From the NCBI RefSeq assembly GCF_910592395.1, contig NC_088315.1, positions 746,501-810,500 of the forward strand: a stretch of DNA of 64,000 nt, in the 5' to 3' direction. The notes beneath the pieces were generated by a model, which was given only the letters and a program-made list of their open reading frames with translations, was not told where the DNA came from and did no database searches. Source of the stretch: Lineus longissimus (taxonomy: Eukaryota > Nemertea > Pilidiophora > Heteronemertea > Lineidae). Positions 1 to 12,300 of the stretch are shown in pieces. Within the stretch, counting starts at the first letter, position 1, and each line of letters begins with the position of its first letter. The position numbers were made by a program, and so were the translations under genes.

Positions 1-59
1 GCAAACTCGGGCGGCAATGTCAATCTGTGCTACAATAGGTGTCTCTCAAATTCTTCCAG

Positions 60-300
60 GACCTGTACTACGAACAAGAGGGCGTCCTAGAACTACTTGG
101 CACACACCATTCCTGCGCCAATGATGTCCTTACCATCAAGGATGGAACAAAACCAACTCAGCGTCACTGTGGAACCAAAGCTATTGTCAAAACCTTAGCA
201 ACAACAGGAACTCTGGTGGTAACCTTCACGACTGCCGCATCGACAAAGGGTGGTCGAGGATTCCGATTGATGCTGACGACGATATACCATCTTGTTGACG
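60..300 (+). CDS. CUB module 1, second-half exon only
   Basis: The exon opens in phase 0 after ttcttccag and closes in phase 1 at GTAGGT. Cysteines sit in SCANDVLTIKDG and RHCGTK, and TKGGRGF is the counterpart of the GKGF strand. The matching first-half exon is outside the window. Confidence 0.85.
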
Positions 301-3300
301 GTAGGTAACGCCTCTCATTTCCACAGATATCAAAGAGGGTGCGTTTTTTCCGGGTTTTCTATTAAAAGTATGAGATGTCCGTGAGTTATTAAGAACGTTG
401 TAATTTCCTGTTTGAACCCTCCTCTGGCTAGTGCATTTCAACGAAGGGAGTCACCCACTACGTTCGCCAGCGAAACCAGAAATACTACACATTTAATTAT
501 TTCAGCTTGCAAAGATGGAAAACGGCCCCAAACCGTAGAGATGAGACGGCACGGTACTACAAGACTCTACTCGTGGGGTAGAAACCTGAAAATCAATTAC
601 CTCCCCAGCCTCAACTGCCTCTGGACAGTTAAATGGAACAAATACCTGTTCGTAAGTACTCAGAACCTAACCGACTCATACCAATTGATGAATTACGACA
701 TTTTCTGCTAGTTTGCTGAACTGGCTCCATTTGTAGATAGCTGGTAGTGGTATCCTGCTATTTGGTCAGAGGATCTAAAGCCTGGTTCTGTACAAGATTC
801 AAGATCAAAAGTGAAAGTTACAGTACTTGGAGACGAATTCATCTAGTGTGCCAGACTTATTTCCAAGTCATATCTTCCACATGGCATATTGCAGGTCGTT
901 TACTTCTGACTCTATACTCCAGAGACAATCCATTCGTAATCATGAACGTATAGTCTTCATGTAGGGGAGAGACAAGCTGATCCACTGTATTAAGAATGAC
1001 CATGGGAGTCAGATTTTACCATGGTGAATGTCACAGCCGATTTCAATGTGCTCAAAGTGCAAAACATTGTTGAAGTATCTTCCTTTTTTGTCCAACCTGG
1101 ACCTCCAACCTGGACCTAATATGCCGCAACCTTACCTTCAGAATGTCTTTTATGCGACCGAAGGACCGTCGGAAGTGCACTGTCCCGCCGATGTCCTGAA
1201 GGTCAACAGTCGCACCATATGTAGAAGCAATGTGACAGAGGCATCAGCTAGACGTGTCAAGTTGGCAAACGGAACAGCTCGAGTCAGTTTTATCTCAGCT
1301 GCCAACAGCAGAGGAGGGAAAGGCTTCATGCTCAAACTCACCACAGTCTACAATCCATATGGTAAGAATGAAATTTGACGTTATAGATTTGTGAGAAACA
1401 AAACTCCAAGGAAAACAAAGCATGCTATCGTCGTCAGATTCAATATCTCATCAACAACGTATAGGTCATGTTTGCGGTCAACTAAACTGGTACAGCCATA
1501 TTCACAGTTATCTCATTTAATTATCCATTTTCAGCTTGTCGAAATGAAAGTTATCACCCACATGTGATCACCCTCAAAAACGCAGGTTCCAACTCGGATG
1601 TCTTCTCCTGGGGTTACGATATTGGGCAGAAGTCGCCGAGGGGGAAGGTCTGCAGATGGAAAGTCAAGTGGAACAAAAACAAACTGGTACGTGTCCTGTT
1701 CCTCAGGGACGACTCCCGAATACCTTGAACCATAAAGAGCACTGCAGTCTGCTGGACTACAGCAATGTATCAGCTGATGATGATTTTGAAATACAGATAC
1801 CGTTTCAGAACCGAAAAATGGACATATTACAGAACCGGATCATGGGGAACTATCAAAGACGGTACGTCGGAATAGCCAGATGGAAACGGAAATCGAAGTG
1901 GGTATGCGAAAATAGGCCTCTTTGAGACCAGAAATGTATGTGGGTCAGATAAGTATACATCATTTCACATTTTAGGACCTTACCTACGAGACTATCGGTG
2001 TGGTTGGAGTCGCGAGGGGCCAGCTGCAGATCGGAGGGAGAAATATAACAAGTCGGGTACCAGTTACGCCTTCGACGGCCCAAGCTATTGGAATTCGGTT
2101 CAGGAGCTTAGAGTTTAACAAGACCGGATTCAGACTGAAGTTTACTACAACATATCATATGCCACAAGGTTAGTCTAAGGATGCTGAAATTTCCTATGTT
2201 TTCCTGAGAAGAAGTTTCCTAGTTTGATAGAGGCTACTGCAGGCCAATCCTGTAACAAGATTTCTGCGTAGTCAGTGTCCACCATCACCTTCCGGAAAAC
2301 TTAGTTCTACACTAGGGCATAAGGAACGCGATCCGCTCATATTGGTCATATATGTCATGCTGACATTTATGTTTAATGACTATAAAGACATAACAGCAAG
2401 ACTCATGCATATTCGAGGAGGCGTTCCTCTCCAACCATTCAGCATCTTTTCATTTGATTTCCAGCTTGCAGGCATCCACCTGGTAAACTAATCGTACTTC
2501 AGGCGGTCGGTATCAACTCCGAAATATTCTCGTGGGGTAGACGATTCCCCACACCAGAGAACTACATCCCTGACTTGAAGTGCAAATGGATAGTCCAATG
2601 GGATGCAAAGAAATTTGTAAGTTGACATATTTTAGCATAACGCAAATCTGACATGATGGTTCGTTTTCTTAAAGAGTTGGTGCAGCCTGAATTCATTTAC
2701 TTAATGCTTTGCCATCAAAGCATTGATGGCTTCTACGATGGAGGTACCAGTAATCACGGCTCGGAGCACTGACTACTAACAGCAAATAGCATCAACTGAA
2801 AGTGGACCAACAGAGAGTTTTCAAATGTACCAGCCTTTTTGACCACTAAGTCTGAGGACTATGGTCACAGCAAGGTTAAAAACAACTAAATGATCATTTT
2901 CAGGACCTCTTCATATCCACACGCGGAGCTGTACAGATTGCGAGCGGCAGCCCGCTCTGGTGTGATGAGGACAAACTCCTCCTCCAAGATGGAAACACCA
3001 CCAAAACACTCTGCCGGAATATGACGCTTACGAACTACCTCGTCTCTTCTGGGCGACTGGTCGTTGACTTTATTACGAACTCAGTGAAGACAGGCATTGG
3101 TATTCAACTATTACTGAGAACTGCCTATCACTTGGAAGATCGTAAGTGTTACTGTTTACCTCATGTTACACTTGTCTTTATTTTGCCAAAGTTGAAGTAG
3201 TAAAATATTATTTTCTTCAAATTTTCAAACCCCTTGATCCACAGTCTTCGAATGTTGATGGATGTTGTTATACCGATCAAAGGAATCCGGTCCAGCGACT

Positions 3301-6300
3301 GCCTGATGAGAAACCATGCTTTATTAACTTCAAATAAAGCAACCTAGGTGGAGGAAGCATGTAGAGAGTTCCTGATAAGAGAAACGCCTTGAACCTTCTC
3401 TCTTTTTAATCAGAATGTCTCCAGACGAAACGACCACGCAGAATTGTGCTGACGAAAGAAGGTATCGACCACAACATCTACTCCTGGGGTCAGAACTTTA
3501 ACCCCAAGACACCGTATACACAGAACCTACAGTGTGAATGGGTGGTCACTTGGGATAGAACTATCATGGTAAATACAACACTTCAATCATGCTCCTTCCA
3601 AATAATGTTGTAGTGTGACAATCTGGTTTCACAGGGAATCTTAACTCGATTGTCAGTGAGGTCTAGTCCTGGTTTCGAGCACGGTTTGCCACGGATAACA
3701 CCTGCAGCTTTCCGAATACCAAGTATTGACCATTTATTTGAACTCCAAACAAAGTTTTCAAACACTCGTCCACAGGTTTTGGTATCCATCGCATTGGTTT
3801 CCTTGCAGGCACTCTATTATGGAACAGCTGCTTCTGGCAACATTGCCGTCAGGAGTGATGGCTCCTGCGCTGATAAGCTTACAATCCGGGACGGTTCGAG
3901 TCCCTATGCTGTCAACTGTGGAGAGCCATTCGTGATCGTGAGTAGGTTGGCACGGACTGGGACACTGACAATACGATTCCAGTCAGATTTCGCAGGGAAT
4001 CGACTACAAGACGGATTCATGCTGGAGTTGAGGACCGTCTTTATCATTCCGCAGGGTAAACGAAAGAAACGACTTTTTCACAGTATCTTTATGGCCTAAA
4101 CGTTATTCTTCACTCGCTGTAGATGATGCTGAGCACTGATCACCTTACTTAGTATCCTTTGGTAAATTTTGTCTTCCATGAGGGTATCAAATGTGACGCA
4201 TTCTCATTACAAATTTCCTTTCATCTACTCTGCATTAACCTCTTACGCATTTCCTGCGATGTTCTCATCAATGCAGTTCTTTGCAAATATTTGATTACAT
4301 GACCTGACAAGCATCTTCCTCTGTTCCTTTGCTGGTTCTGAAAGTAGATTCCATAGACATGTACTTCAGGCAGCCGATGTCTGTTGAAATCTGAAGAGAA
4401 ATATAATTTCGACCTAAACAGTTCTCGTTAGCAAATGTCCTCCGATTACGTTCTTGCAGCTTGTAAAGGCGGAGAAACCATCAGTTTGGTTGACATTGGG
4501 AAGAATGAACAAGTCATGACCTTTGGCAACAGTCAGGGCAAAGACTACAGCGTCAATCTAAGATGTGTTTGGACGGTGAGGTGGCCGAAGGACCTCTTCG
4601 TAAGTATAAAAGCAATGCCCAGGCATCAATGACACTTTAATCAACAAAATCGTACCTTTGAATAAGATCAGCGATATTTCTTCTCTATTACAATTACACT
4701 GGTTGGCCTAAAGTATGCGAACTTGCAAAACGTTGTAAATATCATTACAGGATGTCAGTTACACATCGAGAATACCAGTTTTGCTTGGACGAGGGGATAC
4801 TCTTACTGTCACAGACGGCTCATACACTAATAATGCTGTCCCAGGGCGAACCTTTACCGGGACGGGATCACCTGGAGTAGGTACTGGGTCTCTTCAGGTC
4901 GTCTTTACCTCAGACGGCTACGGAAACGACAAGGGCTTTAAACTCGATATCACAACAACATTTCATTTGCCGAAAGGTACTTAGTGCATTTTTTGATTCC
5001 ATCGATGAATTTTTTGCTTAGGTGTCCGCATATGTGGATTTTTTCCACAACATTCCCTCTTCATATAGTCAAGGGTTTTGTTTGTACCCTAAGCTTTTAA
5101 GGAATTAGTTGGAAGTAACACACACATGTAGGCCTACACCATCATGAATGCATTTTGCTCATAAGAGGGGAGAGTGTCTTAAAACTTATAGCATATTACA
5201 TTGTATATACTTTCAATAGAAAATTGTTTACTTGGCCCAACAATCACCTTTCCAACATTAAGTTCTGATAAGTTGATATCTGAGCTAGTCTTAGATCTTT
5301 CTTGTATTTCTAGCTTGCATGCCCGGCGGAGAGACGATCATTCTCCCCATACAAGCGACACACTTAATTAGATCCTGGGGGCGATCAGTTGGAAAGAACT
5401 ACCTCAAGAGGCTGACCTGTGAATGGAACATTAAATGGAACCCTCACATAAGTGTTCGTTTAGCAAAACTTCGGTTAACAGTTTTCTTATACAATGCATT
5501 TGGAGCTTCATGGAATACTAATAAGAATTTATAAACGAAAGCGTGTATCGCAACCAATCCTTGAGAAGGGTTATCATGAATGAAACAGTCACATTTGTTT
5601 TAAAAGATGCTGATATTGTCAATGTGTCCGTCCTTTCTAGATCTTCACCTACGAAGGCGTCGGCAATGTTGACATTAAATCAAACGACCCAACAATCTGT
5701 GGAGAAGACGCCCTCACAATACAAGCGATCAAAGAAACGTCGACTCTAACACACAAAGTATGCGGAACATCCTTCATCCCGAAGCTGGTGCCAACCAGCG
5801 GGATACTGAACGTGAGGTTTACCTCTGATGACGCAGATGAGGGAAAAGGCTTTGCGTTGAAGCTCACAACTGTTTATCGGTCCTCAGGTAAGTTGGTAAC
5901 AGAACTGTCGCTCTTAACTCCGCTGAACTCTCTTGGTAACTGTACTTCTTTATTCAGCTAAACTCTCATGGCTACACTAGCTACACTTTCTTCCAGCTTG
6001 CAGACGTACCGAAACCATTGTGATATCGAAGTCTGGCGTCATGTACCTAGCCTCGGTGGGACGAGACCTGACTCCACCCAAGCCCTATTCGAAGAACAAA
6101 CGATGCGAATGGAATCTCCAGTGGGATCCACAAAAATTTGCAAGTATTATCTCTTCATTTCCAGACTTGTAGGATAATTTGAAAGTATTCCTACTACAAT
6201 TTCTAATGTAGTAATTTTAATGACAAGAGTCTGTGTTAAAACACTGCCTGGTACTTCATGCATAGCGTGTCTTCGGGGTAATTTGTCCTATATGTTTTCC

Positions 6301-9300
6301 TTCTACGTTCTAGGAGGTTTCATACCAGACAGTGGGGGACTTCAGTATCATATCTGGTATCAACTGCAACCAAGACTACCTACGAATCAGGGACGGAGTC
6401 GGCCCTGCAACGTGCATCAAAGCAAGGCTTGATCAGCCAGTGGTGGTTAAATCAGGCTTCCTGAATGTTCTCTTTATTTCGAACAGTGATGATAATGTCG
6501 CTGGTGGATTCAGATTATCAGTTGGTGCTACTGAATCAGGCAAGGAAGAGTCGTCTCAAGGTAAAATTCACATAAGATTCTTAGTTAAAATCTTGTCTTC
6601 TCCTACGTCCCAGACGTACGGATGTGTAATATCAGGAATCCATAAGCCCTCTATCTCTTTGGGTGTGTTACAATATCTTACTCTAAAAAACTCTATTCAA
6701 GGTTGCCGCGGAAATACGAAATCTTTCTATGCGGCTGGGTCGTCGCTTGTGTCATTTGTTGGTAACCCATCTTACAAGCCAGGCTTGAACTGCTCAAGGA
6801 TCTTCATTCTTCAGAATCCTCAATTGGTAAGTGGACTTCTGAACCATATGAGGACATTTGCTGTTCGGTTCGCAAAATCTGTACTTGACTGAGGAATCAG
6901 ATCCTAATTACGGGTACAGCAGGTTTCCATGTCCTCGTCTATAGACTGTCCTCTCTGTCCTGTTTGGCATATTTGATGACGATATCTGCGCTCCTTTGTT
7001 TTTGTGTTCCTTCTACATACAGCTGGTGGCCCAGGTATGCTTAGGCCAAGTCCTTAAAGTAACAACTAACAGAAGACAACGCAATCCATCTTTTTTTTCC
7101 AAACTACTGATCCTCAAAATACTCAACTTTAAGAATTATAATTTTTGATTCAAATTCCGACACTTCCTGTACCTTGAGTCATTCCTTTCAGGCAATGAAG
7201 TACAGCGTATCTAATAACAGCATAAAAGGCAACCAATCCAAGAATTGCCTAAACGCCGACAGACTCACCATAACTGATGACAACAACAAAACCCAGTTCA
7301 TGTGTGGATCAACTTCAGTCCCAATGAGATGGACAGACTCAAGAAAGATCAAAGTGGAGTTTGTATCAAATTCAGATAACGTTGTTGGTAACGGATTTAA
7401 TTTCAAAGTTGATGCTTATTTCAAGGGTAAGTAGGCCTATACCGGTATGCGAATATCCGCATATGTAAAGCAGAATGTCATCATCTTCAGCTGAATTATT
7501 TCTTAGATTTGACATTCCGGCCTATTGTTAGCGTCCAAAATATGTACAATTCCAAGCAAATGCCATGGTTGCTTTTCGAACTCAACATCTTAAATCACAT
7601 CGTTCAAGATGTGTAACGTACGTAACGTAGAAACACGATGTGGGTATAAATGACCTTAAGCTGAACGTACTTACCACCTTCTGTTTTAGCCTGTGGCAAA
7701 GGGCTAGTTGAAAAGCACATCTCCAATTCTGCTGACAGCGACCGAGTAAGATTCCAATGGGAGCAAGGATCAGTCGATCTTGGGAATATTGTGTGCACAT
7801 GGGCGTACACTTGGAACAGGGAATATTTGGTAAATATAACAAAAAATTGTGTTTAAAATCAACATTTGCCTGCTAAAATGACTAAGTACAAGCAAAACCC
7901 ATATTTTGTTCAAAACATTTGTTAGCGTTTCAATTTTTTTGTCTCAGACACATGGAATAGAACTTCCCTGTACAATAATGACGATCGTCTCTGTATCTTA
8001 CAGATAATACACTATGCAATAACAGATATAAATATATCCCGAGGAACTGATTCCTGTATCGATATCCTCTCTGTGACCGATGGCCCCGGAAAAGACACGA
8101 AGATATGCGGAACACAGAACGTTACCGGTCTACTCAGATCAGGGAAAGGAGTTTTTCAATACCAGTCAAAGATTCAGCGCACCAGAATGCCACGTTTTGA
8201 CCTCCGGATTTTACCAAAAAATGTTGGTAAGTTTGCAAAATAATTGTTTTGTCAAATGGTTTTGACAAGTGGGTTTGTTCAATAGCATTTTTTGATACGT
8301 GAGGGGCATGTCTGTGCTAATGGTTTCGATTGTGTAACCTGTTCGATGCTCAGGCTTCTATCTACAGTATTTAGCAGCCTAATTTTCTATCTCCAGTATG
8401 TCGAAGCCCGATTCTGAGGGAACCTCAACCCTCTGTACGCAGAACCAGTAGTATCTGAAGTGCTTTACGCCTTCTTATCAACCAGTTGCACTTTACCCAA
8501 TGTTGTTTTCAGCTTGCGAGAATGAAAGGCGACTCAATCTAGCAACCTCTGGAAGAACGGTTATAACATTCTACAACCCAGCGAATTATGAAAATAACCT
8601 CAATTGCAAGTGGACGGTTATTTGGGATCAAAAAGTTTTAGTAAGTACCCCATCGTATTTCATCAATATGATTTGCTCAATATTCTCATCGGCAACATGC
8701 CAACATGACCGATTTCCCATGTAAGAGACCACCTATCTATTACAGAGTTTGAGGTACCGGTTAGAGCGATCTGATATCAAAGGTTGTCCCAGTGATGCGA
8801 GTGATTGGTTAACCTGTGCCGATGGTAACGGTACAGCGTCCAAGCTGTGCCACAGTCAAGACGTTTACTTCGTGGCAAAGTCAGGGATACTGAAGTTTCA
8901 GTTCAAGTCCAATTCTGATGGCCATGTCGGTAAAGGGTTTGTGCTTGTTCTTCTGGCCAGGATCAAGGGGAAGCAAACCGGTGAGTTCATATCAAGTTTG
9001 GGAACTCGGCTATTCCGTGAAGGCCGAGATAAAATGAGGCTATTAAGCATTTTCCAGTAGTCATAGATAGTACCAAAGTCCGTTGGGATCATTTGTTTTC
9101 ATCATTACAGTCAAGTTCGACCTAAGTTATGTTAAGGAGCAGGTGTATTAGGACTGGCAACAGGTTTGATTTGTAGAAGTCACAGCCATCAAATGAACCA
9201 ACAGGCATAAGTGGCAGAGGGGGTCGAAACTGATATCTCGGAAAGTTCTTTCGAGGAACTCGTTTTTTGCTTGTAACATCTTCCCTTTGTTACATCTACA

Positions 9301-12300
9301 TGTACAGCTTGCACTGGAAAGACGTCAACTGTTAGCATCAGCGCTGCAAGTCAGTTTCTAATTGAATCGAAAGGGCGAGAGGATAACTTTGATTACATCA
9401 AGGACCTCGACTGTTACTGGTCGTACACATGGGATTCAAGTGCATTCGTAAGTTTCGAACGTTTCGTCTCATTTTAACGTGTTTCTAACTGACGCCGCTA
9501 TAATCGTAGCATACATCGATTGAGTCGACCACTGAGTGACGATGCCATCATAAGCAAGGTTTGGAAGAGTGAGTTAACACACATCCAAACCTATAACAAG
9601 GCACCCTGTAATTAAGGTGGGAATTGGAATCGTCTGGGTAAGATGTCCTTCAACCTCTTTACACGTTTTACTTTTTACGATTAACTCCTTTCGCTTCAGA
9701 ACGTAACCATGACATTCATAGGAGAAGTAGACATACGTAGCAACGATCAAATCAAATGCCAGGAAGATGTTCTTGTCATAAACACGATAGAAGGAAAAGA
9801 TCCTGAACGTACGTGCGGACAAACCCCCAAATCGGAAAATGTGCGAGTGATCAGCACCGGCTATGTTTCGTTCCATTTTCATAGCAACTCAGACAGCGTT
9901 GTCGGGAAGGGATTCAGTTTGATCATCAATGCCGTGCATATGTCACCCAAAGGTAATGATAAGTATTCAAATTACGAGAATCCGAAATGCAACGCTACAG
10001 TCAGTGATACCACTGACCATTAATTGGGCTCAGCCGATTATGGTATTCATATTATGATTGCAAGATGGTAGGAGGAAGATGATATCCGCCTCGTTGTCTG
10101 TCAAGGTCGCATCGAAAGTCAAAGCCTTTTCATCACGTCCATCAACCCATCCCCTTGTCATGTACATGCATGTCGAATAATATCAATAGGAGATGGCAAT
10201 ATAATGTGTGGAAGTTAATTGTTGCAGAATGTTCCAACAAGCAGCCGAAGATCATCAACATCAGAGAACCTACCAATGCGTTATTTATATCTTCCTGGGG
10301 ACGTAAACTACACAGAACATATGAGCCAGGTGTGAGTTGCTCATGGACCGTAGTCTGGGATGTGAATAGTTTTGTAAGTAGCTCCCTGAATTTAGCTGAG
10401 CAATTCATCAGTCATGTATCCCGAGGCCACCCTTTGTGCATTAGACATCTGAATACCACAACGTATTCATATGTCTGGGTCACCCAAAAGATCAGTTCTG
10501 GCCATCTGGTTTCGGAAATCGATTTCTTTGAGAAGTATGTAATTTCGAATTATCACTTCATCATAGTCACTTGCTCTTGAGGGCATTCACGCTCAAAATG
10601 GTGTTTTTTTTCAGACCCTGACACATTCATCAGTAGGCCCACTCGACATTAGAAGTGGAGAGAGTTGCGCCAAGGGCAAAGACAGTCTCCACATTCAAGA
10701 TGGACAAGGAGCACCAGAATGCATTGATAAATCGTATGGAAGTAGGGTAGCAAAATCTGGTTCACTTGTTGTGCGGTTCTTCACCAACCAAGACAACGAA
10801 GTCGGGAAAGGGTTCAACATTTCGCTACATGTTGCAGCATTAAAAGGCAATGGTGAGCACACCAAAATGGTCGTTTCTTCTTTCAAGGAGTAGTCTGATA
10901 GATAACGCCAGATGTTGATGGGGGTTTCATTTGTACCATTGACTGGGATCAAAAGCTCTTTCAAACTTTGTCTTGCAAGGCATCATGGCCCGATAGACAA
11001 ACTTAACAAGGCATTTTAGCTTACCTTGTCAAATACTTTAAATAGCTATATCCTTGCCTTACAGTATGCAATGGAACTGAGGAAATCAGGTTCACTGGAC
11101 CAACGGTGTATAGAGCAATGTCATGGGGAAGAAAACTCGGACTTAACTACCTTCCTGGCATGTCCTGCGTTTGGAAGTTTACTTGGGACGTGCAACGATT
11201 TGTAAGTTGTCTGAGATCTTTCTGATTACAAATATGATACTTTAGACGATACCCCAAATGATACGCCAACATCTTTCTCTCTAGTTTATGCAAACAGTGT
11301 AGTAATACTTCTCCCACGTATTCAGGTTGTGAAGTACTCAATGCCAGAGGCAATGGCTCTAGAAGGCAGCATGTCATGCATGTTGGACTCCGTGACCATC
11401 AGGGTCCCCGGTGAATTCTTCCCAACCATGTACTGCGGACGTGACAGGATCGCCACAAAGACCGTGACTGCTGGATCGTTTGAAGTGGAATTTTATACTG
11501 ATCAGAACAGTCTAACGGTTGATAAAGGATTCGAGTTGGTTGTGAGTGTGACCATAGCACCACTTCCGAAAGGTAAAATCGTCTTCAATTTTCCTCAATC
11601 TACTGCCTTTATATACACGGGCGACAGTTAGAGACAAGGTTAGAATAAAGTTGGCTGAAACTTTTGGCCTTAAAACTGTGCTTTAAAAAGATGCTTGACT
11701 CCAAGTGAGTAAGGCACTATGGCTGGCCAATGCTCTCAGTTCAATTACGGTAAGTGTTATGTACAGTGATATCTGAAATGGAAATAAGCAAAAAGAATAT
11801 GCCTGGATTTGGTGTATGTGTGGAGAATGGAAATGTGTATGCTCTTTCACTTTTGTTTCAACAGGTTGTTCATACGGAACCGAGCCATCATCCGAGCGGT
11901 ACGAGCTGGATAGCACCAAAAAGGAACTGATCATAACATCTGTAGATCGCGAGAAATCGCTACCATATATTCCTGGGGTCCACTGTCACTGGATTATTAG
12001 CTGGATACAGTATGATCTGGTAAGTTCGAAAGTGCCCACAATCGAGACATTATTGATGCAGTGGTGTGCGAAAGTCATCACAGCTGTGAGCGAGAAAAAG
12101 ATAGAAAAAACAGCGATGCAAGCTGTCAAGTGTTTCGCGTTGACTGCTGCATATGTTAGCAAAGACAAAGGAGAGAAACGAAGTCACCATCTATGTTACT
12201 CATCAATGTTTGGTTACAGGACTTAGCGTTCTGGACGTCAGGGGCGTTCGATATAAAAAGTGGCGACACGTGTGACGGTGACACCCTGGTCATCACTGAA

